DNA from: Astropecten irregularis
Taxonomy: Eukaryota; Echinodermata; Asteroidea; Paxillosida; Astropectinidae
DNA: 64,000 nt
Direction of reading: 5' to 3'
Assembly (NCBI GenBank): GCA_963971285.1
Contig: OZ020248.1
Coordinates: forward strand, 11,904,001-11,968,000
The notes under the pieces are model-generated. The model was not told where the DNA came from, searched no databases, and saw nothing but the letters and a program-made list of their open reading frames with translations. Below, one piece after another: positions 1 to 7,810 of the stretch; the stretch's first letter is position 1; each line of letters starts with the position of its first letter. Position numbers and translations under genes: made by a program.

Positions 1-218
1 CCTTCAATACTGAGCCGATCAAGTTGAAAATTGCACAAAATGTAGCCCCAGATGTTCCCTACAGGAAAGAAGCCTAGTTGTTAAATTTCCAAGGCATTTC
101 CATGGCCGAAAGTTCAAGTATAGCACGACTTGTTCCATGTGAAATCAACACGGTTGCCGTCAAAACACTGCGAAAGAACTGTTTGACTAACATTTTTGTG
201 CTAGAGTTGCAAATAACT
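1..218 (+). repeat. Reference monomer m1 of the 9-mer (218 bp)
   Basis: Class A at the two-state site, in the form AAGCCTAGTTGTTAAAT. It is preceded by GGAAAG and followed by GGCATTTCCATGGCCGAAAG. It carries TTCCATGTG at the third pentamer site, CACGGTTGCC, and the hairpin loop GCGAAAGAA. Copies lie at 1970, 3939 and 5908, with close relatives near 11373, 22977, 24950 and 30204. Base 31 (GAAAATTGC) differs from the other copies, which read GAAAACTGC. Confidence 0.9.
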
Positions 219-288
219 CCTTGAATACTGAGCCGATCAAGCTGAAAACTGCACAAAATGTAGCCCCAGATGTTCCCTACAGGATAGT

Positions 289-304
289 AGCCTAGTTGTT
301 ACAT
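289..304 (+). other. Two-state 16 bp site, class A example
   Basis: AGCCTAGTTGTTACAT at the reference position. The alternative state (508-523) differs at four positions while the flanking CATTT is shared. Every monomer is one class or the other, or a visible hybrid. Minor forms are GTTGTTAAAT, GCATAGTTG, CCTTGTTG, CCTCGTTG and GTTGTTATAT. Confidence 0.85.
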
Positions 305-332
305 TTCCAAGGCATTTTCATGGCCGAAAGTT

Positions 333-358
333 CAAGTATAGCACGACTTGTACCAAGT
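333..358. repeat. Alternating pentamer triplet CAAGT-8-ACTTG-3-CAAGT
   Basis: CAAGT (333-337), its reverse complement ACTTG (346-350), and CAAGT again (354-358). The first two are near-invariant in all monomers. The third is one of CAAGT, CAGGT or CATGT and is a main diagnostic of monomer type. The geometry gives two overlapping dyads, with spacers of eight and three bases. Confidence 0.6.
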
Positions 359-376
359 GAAACCAACCCAGTAGCC

Positions 377-405
377 GTCAAAACACTGATAAAGAACTGT
401 TTGAC
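377..405. repeat. Inverted repeat GTCAAA...TTTGAC with variable loop
   Basis: Perfect 6 bp arms (377-382 and 400-405), extendable to 8 bp with one bulged A (GTCAAAACA against TGTTTGAC). The loop varies between monomer types: GCGAAAGAA, ATAAAGAA, AAAAAGAA, AAAAATAA, TAAAATAA, ATGAAGAA and the longer TATATAAAATAA. The arms are almost invariant; exceptions include TTTGATTAAC (8506), GTCAGAACAC (41968, 60798), GTTAGAC (56010, 57755) and GCTTGAC (62794). The element sits directly before the T5 run. Confidence 0.6.
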
Positions 406-421
406 TAACATTTTTGTGCTA

Positions 422-437
422 GAGTTGAAAATAACTC
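422..437. repeat. Boundary dyad GAGTT-6-AACTC
   Basis: The inverted repeat spans the chosen monomer boundary. It is kept in the types GCAAATAACTCC, GGAATTAACTCC, GAAAATAACTCC and GCCAATAACTCC. It is broken in GCAAATTACTCC and in GCAAACAAATCC. Confidence 0.5.
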
Positions 438-655
438 CTTTAATACTGAGCCGATCAAGCTAAAAACTGCACAAAATGTAGCCCCACATGTTCCTATACA
501 GGAAAATAGCGTATTCGTCACATTTACAAGGCATTTTCATGGCCGAAAGTTCAAGTATAGCACGACTTGTATCAGGTGAAAACAACACAGTAGCCGTCAA
601 AACACTGAAAAAGAACTGTTTGACAAACATTTTTGTGCTAGAGTTGGAATTAACT
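437..655 (+). repeat. Reference monomer m3 of the 9-mer (219 bp)
   Basis: Class B (AGCGTATTCGTCACAT, followed by TTACAAGG). It starts CCTTTAATACTG, has AGCTAAAAAC, and has one extra base in CATGTTCCTATACAGG. The third pentamer is CAGGT, the next variant is ACACAGTAGCC, and the loop is AAAAAGAA followed by TTTGACAAAC. It is the most widely redeployed monomer of the window: related copies occur near 2406, 4375, 6344, 17721, 26261, 27137, 30640, 31516, 33923, 37424, 39840, 46211 and 49056. Confidence 0.9.
508..523 (+). other. Two-state 16 bp site, class B example
   Basis: AGCGTATTCGTCACAT. Compared with class A it adds two CpG dinucleotides and a TTCG. Minor forms are AACGTATTCG, GCATATTCG, GTATGCGTCAC (4450), GTATTCGTTACAT (12328, 16050, 19115) and GTATTCTTCACAT (24367, 28526). 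Confidence 0.85.
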
Positions 656-724
656 CCTTCAATACTGAGCCGATCAAGCTGAAAACTGCACAAAATGTAG
701 CCCCAGATGTTCCCTACAGGAAAA

Positions 725-775
725 TAGCCTAGTTGTTACATTTCCAAGGCATTTACATGGCCAAAAGTTCAAGTA
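725..775 (+). promoter_or_regulatory. Pol III-like split internal promoter (A box + B box resemblance)
   Basis: TAGCCTAGTTG at 725-735 fits the type 2 A-box consensus TRGYNNARNNG at all 11 positions. GTTCAAGTA at 767-775 fits the B-box core GWTCRANNC at 8 of 9 positions. Their starts are 42 bp apart, close to the spacing in a tRNA gene. The A-box-like element is the class A form of the two-state site, so it recurs in m2, m4, m6, m8 and m9; m1 and class B monomers break it. The segment does not fold as a tRNA (no T-stem). Function is inferred; only the motif match is seen. Confidence 0.35.
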
Positions 776-847
776 AAGCACGACTTGTTCCAAGTGAAAT
801 CAACCCAGTAGCCGTCAAAACACTGTAAAATAACTGTTTGACTAACA

Positions 848-852
848 TTTTT
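848..852 (+). terminator. T5 run downstream of the Pol III-like boxes
   Basis: ACATTTTTGTGC occurs once in almost every monomer, about 75 bases after the B-box-like motif. If the boxes were active, a transcript of roughly 135-140 nt would end here. In m2-, m8- and m9-like monomers an earlier T4 in GGCATTTTCATGG lies between the boxes; m4 (TTTACATGG) and m6 (TTTATATGG) lack it. A few monomers alter the T5 run, for example ACATGTTTGTG (11781, 25361) and ACATTGTTGTG (27546, 31925). Confidence 0.3.
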
Positions 853-875
853 GTGCTATAGAGTTGCAAATTACT

Positions 876-1093
876 CCTTCAATACTGAGCCGATCAAGCT
901 GAAAACTGCACAAAATGTAGCCCAAGATGTTCCCTTCAGGAAAATAGCGTATTCGTCACATTTCCATGGCATTTTCACGGCCAAAATTTCAAGTATAGCA
1001 CGACTTGTTCCATGTGAATTCAACCCGGTTGCCGTCAAAACACTGCGAAAGGACTGTTTGACTAACATTTTTGTGCTAGAGTTGCAAATAACT
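876..1093 (+). repeat. Reference monomer m5 of the 9-mer (218 bp)
   Basis: Class B (AGCGTATTCGTCACAT, then TTCCATGG). It has CCCAAGATG, TTTTCACGGCCAAAATTTC, CATGTGAATTC and CCCGGTTGCC, with loop GCGAAAGGA. Copies 1 and 2 of the HOR read CCCTTCAGG (near 931 and 2900), whereas copies 3 and 4 read CCCTACAGG. Confidence 0.9.
1023..1039 (-). promoter_or_regulatory. Degenerate CENP-B-box-like sequence (CGGTT-type monomers)
   Basis: Read on the minus strand this is TTTGACGGCAACCGGGT. Against the CENP-B box core NTTCGNNNNANNCGGGN it matches TT, the central A and all of CGGG (seven of nine fixed positions) but has GA where CG is required. Monomers of the CCCAGTAGCC, ACACAGTAGCC and AACAAAGTAGCC types lose the CGGG block. 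Because TTCG is a core contact, binding by CENP-B is doubtful. Confidence 0.25.
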
Positions 1094-1311
1094 CCTTCAA
1101 TACTGAGCCGATCAAGTTGAAAACTGCACAAAATGTAGCCCCAGATGTTCCCTACAGGATAGTAGCCTAGTTGTTACATTTCCAAGGCATTTATATGGCC
1201 AAAAGTTCAAGTAAAGCACGACTTGTTCCAAGTGAAATCAACCCAGTAGCCGTCAAAACACTGAAAAAGAACTGTTTGACAAACATTTTTGTGCTAGAGT
1301 TGGAATTAACT
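1094..1311 (+). repeat. Reference monomer m6 of the 9-mer (218 bp)
   Basis: Class A (TAGTAGCCTAGTTGTTAC). It has GGCATTTATATGGCCAAAAG, TAAAGCACG, TTCCAAGTG, CCCAGTAGCC and loop AAAAAGAA, then GACAAAC and GGAATTAACTCC across its right boundary. In the fourth HOR copy (7001-7218) the left half is replaced by m1-type sequence; see the findings. Confidence 0.9.
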
Positions 1312-1533
1312 CCTTCAATACTGAGCCGATCAAGCTGAAAACTGCACAAAATGTAGCCCCAGATGTTCCCTATAGAAAAAGAGCGTATTCGTCACATTTC
1401 CAAGCCATTTTCATAGCCGAAAGTTCAAGTATAGCACGACTTGTACCAAGTGAAATCAACCCGGTTGCCGTCAAAACACTGTATATAAAATAACTGTTTG
1501 ACTAACATTTTTGTGCTAGAGTTGCAAATAACT
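1312..1533 (+). repeat. Reference monomer m7 of the 9-mer (222 bp)
   Basis: Class B, preceded by CCCTATAGAAAAAGAGCG and followed by CCAAGCCATTTTCATAGCCG. It has TACCAAGTG and CCCGGTTGCC, and the hairpin loop is lengthened by four bases to give TGTATATAAAATAAC (TATATAAAA at 1482-1490). Relatives with the same +4 loop lie near 3281, 5250, 7219, 12685, 14875, 16407, 17940, 19472, 21662, 23635, 53860, 58224 and 59549. Confidence 0.9.
1482..1490 (+). promoter_or_regulatory. TATA-like element TATATAAAA in m7-type monomers
   Basis: A four-base expansion of the hairpin loop (TGTAAAATAAC to TGTATATAAAATAAC) creates a sequence fitting TATA-box consensus. It recurs in all m7-type monomers, for example at 3451-3459, 5420-5428 and 7389-7397. 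Whether it drives anything is unknown; AT-rich loops produce such matches easily. Confidence 0.2.
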
Positions 1534-1751
1534 CCTTCAATACTGAGCCGATAAAGTTGAAAACTGCACAAAATGTAACCCCAGATGTTCCATACAGGAT
1601 AGTAGCCTAGTTGTTACATTTCCAAGGCATTTTCATGGCCAAAAGTTCAAGTATAGCACGACTTGTACCAAGTGAAACCAACACAGTAGCCGTCAAAACA
1701 CTGATAAAGAATTGTTTGACTAACATTTTTGTGCTAGAGTTGCAAACAAAT
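1534..1751 (+). repeat. Reference monomer m8 of the 9-mer (218 bp)
   Basis: Class A. It is recognised by CCGATAAAGTTG, ATGTAACCCC and TTCCATACAGG in its left third, then TTTTCATGGCCAAAAG, TACCAAGTG, ACACAGTAGCC and loop ATAAAGAATTG. It ends with GCAAACAAATCC, which removes the boundary inverted repeat. Confidence 0.9.
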
Positions 1752-1969
1752 CCTTCAATACTGAGCCGATCAAGCTAAAAACTGCACAAAATGTAGCCCC
1801 AGATGTTCCCTACAGGATAGTAGCCTAGTTGTTACATTTCCAAGGCATTTTCATGGCCGAAAGTTCAAGTATAGCACGACTTGTATCAGGTGAAATCAAC
1901 CCGGTTGCCGTCAAAACACTGAAAAATAACTGTTTGACTAACATTTTTGTGCTAGAGTTGCAAATAACT
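1752..1969 (+). repeat. Reference monomer m9 of the 9-mer (218 bp)
   Basis: Class A. It has AGCTAAAAAC, TTTTCATGGCCGAAAG, TATCAGGTG, CCCGGTTGCC and loop AAAAATAA. In the fourth HOR copy (7659-7876) the sequence changes at about 7790 to TACCAAGTGAAAACAACC with loop ATGAAGAATTG. That change marks the right limit of the 9-mer block. Confidence 0.9.
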
Positions 1970-4900
1970 CCTTCAATACTGAGCCGATCAAGTTGAAAAC
2001 TGCACAAAATGTAGCCCCAGATGTTCCCTACAGGAAAGAAGCCTAGTTGTTAAATTTCCAAGGCATTTCCATGGCCGAAAGTTCAAGTATAGCACGACTT
2101 GTTCCATGTGAAATCAACACGGTTACCGTCAAAACACTGCGAAAGAACTGTTTGACTAACATTTTTGTGCTAGAGTTGCAAATAACTCCTTGAATACTGA
2201 GCCGATCAAGCTGAAAACTGCACAAAATGTAGCCCCAGATGTTCCCTACAGGATAGTAGCCTAGTTGTTACATTTCCAAGGCATTTTCATGGCCGAAAGT
2301 TCAAGTATAGCACGACTTGTACCAAGTGAAACCAACCCAGTAGCCGTCAAAACACTGATAAAGAACTGTTTGACTAACATTTTTGTGCTAGAGTTGAAAA
2401 TAACTCCTTTAATACTGAGCCGATCAAGCTAAAAACTGCACAAAATGTAGCCCCACATGTTCCTATACAGGAAAATAGCGTATTCGTCACATTTACAAGG
2501 CATTTTCATGGCCGAAAGTTCAAGTATAGCACGACTTGTATCAGGTGAAAACAACACAGTAGCCGTCAAAACACTGAAAAAGAACTGTTTGACAAACATT
2601 TTTGTGCTAGAGTTGGAATTAACTCCTTCAATACTGAGCCGATCAAGCTGAAAACTGCACAAAATGTAGCCCCAGATGTTCCCTACAGGAAAATAGCCTA
2701 GTTGTTACATTTCCAAGGCATTTACATGGCCAAAAGTTCAAGTAAAGCACGACTTGTTCCAAGTGAAATCAACCCAGTAGCCGTCAAAACACTGTAAAAT
2801 AACTGTTTGACTAACATTTTTGTGCTATAGAGTTGCAAATTACTCCTTCAATACTGAGCCGATCAAGCTGAAAACTGCACAAAATGTAGCCCAAGATGTT
2901 CCCTTCAGGAAAATAGCGTATTCGTCACATTTCCATGGCATTTTCACGGCCAAAATTTCAAGTATAGCACGACTTGTTCCATGTGAATTCAACCCGGTTG
3001 CCGTCAAAACACTGCGAAAGGACTGTTTGACTAACATTTTTGTGCTAGAGTTGCAAATAACTCCTTCAATACTGAGCCGATCAAGTTGAAAACTGCACAA
3101 AATGTAGCCCCAGATGTTCCCTACAGGATAGTAGCCTAGTTGTTACATTTCCAAGGCATTTATATGGCCAAAAGTTCAAGTAAAGCACGACTTGTTCCAA
3201 GTGAAATCAACCCAGTAGCCGTCAAAACACTGAAAAAGAACTGTTTGACAAACATTTTTGTGCTAGAGTTGGAATTAACTCCTTCAATACTGAGCCGATC
3301 AAGCTGAAAACTGCACAAAATGTAGCCCCAGATGTTCCCTATAGAAAAAGAGCGTATTCGTCACATTTCCAAGCCATTTTCATAGCCGAAAGTTCAAGTA
3401 TAGCACGACTTGTACCAAGTGAAATCAACCCGGTTGCCGTCAAAACACTGTATATAAAATAACTGTTTGACTAACATTTTTGTGCTAGAGTTGCAAATAA
3501 CTCCTTCAATACTGAGCCGATAAAGTTGAAAACTGCACAAATTGTAACCCCAGATGTTCCATACAGGATAGTAGCCTAGTTGTTACATTTCCAAGGCATT
3601 TTCATGGCCAAAAGTTCAAGTATAGCACGACTTGTACCAAGTGAAACCAACACAGTAGCCGTCAAAACACTGATAAAGAATTGTTTGACTAACATTTTTG
3701 TGCTAGAGTTGCAAACAAATCCTTCAATACTGAGCCGATCAAGCTAAAAACTGCACAAAATGTAGCCCCAGATGTTCCCTACAGGATAGTAGCCTAGTTG
3801 TTACATTTCCAAGGCATTTTCATGGCCGAAAGTTCAAGTATAGCACGACTTGTATCAGGTGAAATCAACCCGGTTGCCGTCAAAACACTGAAAAATAACT
3901 GTTTGACTAACATTTTTGTGCTAGAGTTGCAAATAACTCCTTCAATACTGAGCCGATCAAGTTGAAAACTGCACAAAATGTAGCCCCAGATGTTCCCTAC
4001 AGGAAAGAAGCCTAGTTGTTAAATTTCCAAGGCATTTCCATGGCCGAAAGTTCAAGTATAGCACGACTTGTTCCATGTGAAATCAACACGGTTGCCGTCA
4101 AAACACTGCGAAAGAACTGTTTGACTAACATTTTTGTGCTAGAGTTGCAAATAACTCCTTGAATACTGAGCCGATCAAGCTGAAAACTGCACAAAATGTA
4201 GCCCCAGATGTTCCCTACAGGATAGTAGCCTAGTTGTTACATTTCCAAGGCATTTTCATGGCCGAAAGTTCAAGTATAGCACGACTTGTACCAAGTGAAA
4301 CCAACCCAGTAGCCGTCAAAACACTGATAAAGAACTGTTTGACTAACATTTTTGTGCTAGAGTTGAAAATAACTCCTTTAATACTGAGCCGATCAAGCTA
4401 AAAACTGCACAAAATGTAGCCCCACATGTTCCTATACAGGAAAATAGCGTATGCGTCACATTTACAAGGCATTTTCATGGCCGAAAGTTCAAGTATAGCA
4501 CGACTTGTATCAGGTGAAAACAACACAGTAGCCGTCAAAACACTGAAAAAGAACTGTTTGACAAACATTTTTGTGCTAGAGTTGGAATTAACTCCTTCAA
4601 TACTGAGCCGATCAAGCTGAAAACTGCCCAAAATGTAGCCCCAGATGTTCCCTACAGGAAAATAGCCTAGTTGTTACATTTCCAAGGCATTTACATGGCC
4701 AAAAGTTCAAGTAAAGCACGACTTGTTCCAAGTGAAATCAACCCAGTAGCCGTCAAAACACTGTAAAATAACTGTTTGACTAACATTTTTGTGCTATAGA
4801 GTTGCAAATTACTCCTTCAATACTGAGCCGATCAAGCTGAAAACTGCACAAAATGTAGCCCAAGATGTTCCCTACAGGAAAATAGCGTATTCGTCACATT

Positions 4901-7810
4901 TCCATGACATTTTCACGGCCAAAATTTCAAGTATAGCACGACTTGTTCCATGTGAATTCAACCCGGTTGCCGTCAAAACACTGCGAAAGAACTGTTTGAC
5001 TAACATTTTTGTGCTAGAGTTGCAAATAACTCCTTCAATACTGAGCCGATCAAGTTGAAAACTGCACAAAATGTAGCCCCAGATGTTCCCTACAGGATAG
5101 TAGCCTAGTTGTTACATTTCCAAGGCATTTATATGGCCAAAAGTTCAAGTAAAGCACGACTTGTTCCAAGTGAAATCAACCCAGTAGCCGTCAAAACACT
5201 GAAAAAGAACTGTTTGACAAACATTTTTGTGCTAGAGTTGGAATTAACTCCTTCAATACTGAGCCGATCAAGCTGAAAACTGCACAAAATGTAGCCCCAG
5301 ATGTTCCCTATAGAAAAAGAGCGTATTCGTCACATTTCCAAGCCATTTTCATAGCCGAAAGTTCAAGTATAGCACGACTTGTACCAAGTGAAATCAACCC
5401 GGTTGCCGTCAAAACACTGTATATAAAATAACTGTTTGACTAACATTTTTGTGCTAGAGTTGCAAATAACTCCTTCAATACTGAGCCGATAAAGTTGAAA
5501 ACTGCACAAAATGTAACCCCAGATGTTCCATACAGGATAGTAGCCTAGTTGTTACATTTCCAAGGCATTTTCATGGCCAAAAGTTCAAGTATAGCACGAC
5601 TTGTACCAAGTGAAACCAACACAGTAGCCGTCAAAACACTGATAAAGAATTGTTTGACTAACATTTTTGTGCTAGAGTTGCAAACAAATCCTTCAATACT
5701 GAGCCGATCAAGCTAAAAACTGCACAAAATGTAGCCCCAGATGTTCCCTACAGGATAGTAGCCTAGTTGTTACATTTCCAAGGCATTTTCATGGCCGAAA
5801 GTTCAAGTATAGCACGACTTGTATCAGGTGAAATCAACCCGGTTGCCGTCAAAACACTGAAAAATAACTGTTTGACTAACATTTTTGTGCTAGAGTTGCA
5901 AATAACTCCTTCAATACTGAGCCGATCAAGTTGAAAACTGCACAAAATGTAGCCCCAGATGTTCCCTACAGGAAAGAAGCCTAGTTGTTAAATTTCCAAG
6001 GCATTTCCATGGCCGAAAGTTCAAGTATAGCACGACTTGTTCCATGTGAAATCAACACGGTTGCCGTCAAAACACTGCGAAAGAACTGTTTGACTAACAT
6101 TTTTGTGCTAGAGTTGCAAATAACTCCTTGAATACTGAGCCGATCAAGCTGAAAACTGCACAAAATGTAGCCCCAGATGTTCCCTACAGGATAGTAGCCT
6201 AGTTGTTACATTTCCAAGGCATTTTCATGGCCGAAAGTTCAAGTATAGCACGACTTGTACCAAGTGAAACCAACCCAGTAGCCGTCAAAACACTGATAAA
6301 GAACTGTTTGACTAACATTTTTGTGCTAGAGTTGAAAATAACTCCTTTAATACTGAGCCGATCAAGCTTAAAACTGCACAAAATGTAGCCCCACATGTTC
6401 CTATACAGGAAAATAGCGTATTCGTCACATTTACAAGGCATTTTCATGGCCGAAAGTTCAAGTATAGCACGACTTGTATCAGGTGAAAACAACACAGTAG
6501 CCGTCAAAACACTGAAAAAGAACTGTTTGACAAACATTTTTGTGCTAGAGTTGGAATTAACTCCTTCAATACTGAGCCGATCAAGCTGAAAACTGCACAA
6601 AATGTAGCCCCAGATGTTCCGTACAGGAAAATAGCCTAGTTGTTACATTTCCAAGGCATTTACATGGCCAAAAGTTCAAGTAAAGCACGACTTGTTCCAA
6701 GTGAAATCAACCCAGTAGCCGTCAAAACACTGTAAAATAACTGTTTGACTAACATTTTTGTGCTATAGAGTTGCAAATTACTCCTTCAATACTGAGCCGA
6801 TCAAGCTGAAAACTGCACAAAATGTAGCCCAAGATGTTCCCTACAGGAAAATGGCGTATTCGTCACATTTCCATGGCATTTTCACGGCCAAAATTTCAAG
6901 TATAGCACGACTTGTTCCATGTGAATTCAACCCGGTTGCCGTCAAAACACTGCGAAAGAACTGTTTGACTAACATTTTTGTGCTAGAGTTGCAAATAACT
7001 CCTTCAATACTGAGCCGATCAAGTTGAAAACTGCACAAAATGTAGCCCCAGATGTTCCCTACAGGAAAGAAGCCTAGTTGTTAAATTTCCAAGGCATTTC
7101 CATGGCCGAAAGTTCAAGTAAAGCACGACTTGTTCCAAGTGAAATCAACCCAGTAGCCGTCAAAACACTGAAAAAGAACTGTTTGACAAACATTTTTGTG
7201 CTAGAGTTGGAATTAACTCCTTCAATACTGAGCCGATCAAGCTGAAAACAGCACAAAATGTAGCCCCAGATGTTCCCTATAGAAAAAGAGCGTATTCGTC
7301 ACATTTCCAAGCCATTTTCATAGCCGAAAGTTCAAGTATAGCACGACTTGTACCAAGTGAAATCAACCCGGATGCCGTCAAAACACTGTATATAAAATAA
7401 CTGTTTGACTAACATTTTTGTGCTAGAGTTGCAAATAACTCCTTCAATACTGAGCCGATAAAGTTGAAAACTGCACAAAATGTAACCCCAGATGTTCCAT
7501 ACAGGATAGTAGCCTAGTTGTTACATTTCCAAGGCATTTTCATGGCCAAAAGTTCAAGTATAGCACGACTTGTACCAAGTGAAACCAACACAGTAGCCGT
7601 CAAAACACTGATAAAGAATTGTTTGACTAACATTTTTGTGCTAGAGTTGCAAACAAATCCTTCAATACTGAGCCGATCAAGCTAAAAACTGCACAAAATG
7701 TAGCCCCAGATGTTCCCTACAGGATAGTAGCCTAGTTGTTACATTTCCAAGGCATTTTCATGGCCGAAAGTTCAAGTATAGCACGACTTGTACCAAGTGA
7801 AAACAACCAA

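Larger units (their letters stand above)
219..436 (+). repeat. Reference monomer m2 of the 9-mer (218 bp)
   Basis: Class A (TAGTAGCCTAGTTGTTAC). It begins CCTTGAATACTG and has GGCATTTTCATGGCCGAAAG, TACCAAGTGAAACC, CCCAGTAGCC and loop ATAAAGAA. It is a good stand-in for the consensus because it carries no length-changing indel. In the fourth HOR copy (6126-6343) the following monomer has a substitution at 6369 (AGCTTAAAA instead of AGCTAAAAA), which removes a stop on the minus strand. Confidence 0.9.
656..875 (+). repeat. Reference monomer m4 of the 9-mer (220 bp)
   Basis: Class A (AAAATAGCCTAGTTGTTAC). It has GGCATTTACATGGCCAAAAG, AAGTAAAGCACG, TTCCAAGTG and CCCAGTAGCC, loop TAAAATAA, and the two-base TA insertion giving GCTATAGAG near its end. 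The loop form and the TA insertion travel together throughout the window. It has no T4 run between its A-box-like and B-box-like motifs. Confidence 0.9.
1..7790 (+). repeat. 9-monomer higher-order repeat, 1969 bp unit
   Basis: Units start at 1, 1970, 3939 and 5908 with exact 1969 bp spacing; the last is cut short at about 7790. Monomer order m1 to m9 is constant, with class pattern A A B A B A B A A. Copies differ by scattered substitutions, for example GGTTACCGTC near 2123, AATTGTAACC near 3540, GTATGCGTCAC near 4450 and CTGCCCAAAATG near 4626. The fourth unit carries a local replacement at about 7051-7110. Base 1 already matches base 1970, so the block probably extends left of the window. 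Confidence 0.95.

Noticed and set aside
281-350. A tRNA gene or tRNA pseudogene within each monomer
   Set aside because: The A-box and B-box resemblance and spacing are tRNA-like, but the D-stem needs an oversized loop, the T-stem does not pair, and there is no acceptor stem. Only a promoter-like resemblance is claimed.
377-415. Bacterial intrinsic terminator (hairpin followed by T run)
   Set aside because: The stem is AT-rich with a 17-base loop, the T run is short and separated from the stem by five bases, and the array is not bacterial in character.
514-527. Plus-strand CENP-B box in class B monomers (TTCGTCACA)
   Set aside because: It matches TTCGNNNNA, but the required CGGG is replaced by TACA- or TCCA-like sequence, so half of the core is missing. 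The minus-strand match at 1023-1039 is better and is reported instead.
851-1120. Plus-strand frame of about 89 codons beginning MCYRVANYSFNTEPIK
   Set aside because: It opens only where the TA insertion gives GTGCTATAGAG and shifts frame; it overlaps the minus-strand frame completely. It is a shadow of the repeat, with no sign of coding constraint.
871-1131. Minus-strand frame of about 60-86 codons beginning MCSFQLDRLSIEG, present in most monomers
   Set aside because: It recurs because the monomers are near copies. Units of 218, 220 and 222 bp shift frame, so it cannot read through. The plus strand of the same bases is also open, and variants change or truncate it freely. No signal peptide, domain or known family is visible.
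6199-6600. 133-codon minus-strand frame spanning two monomers
   Set aside because: It arises because one monomer is 219 bp (a multiple of three) and a substitution at 6369 removes the stop between them. The other three HOR copies keep the stop, so this is a chance fusion.
1-7790. CRISPR array
   Set aside because: The repeat is continuous at about 218 bp with no short repeat/unique spacer alternation, and no cas genes are present.
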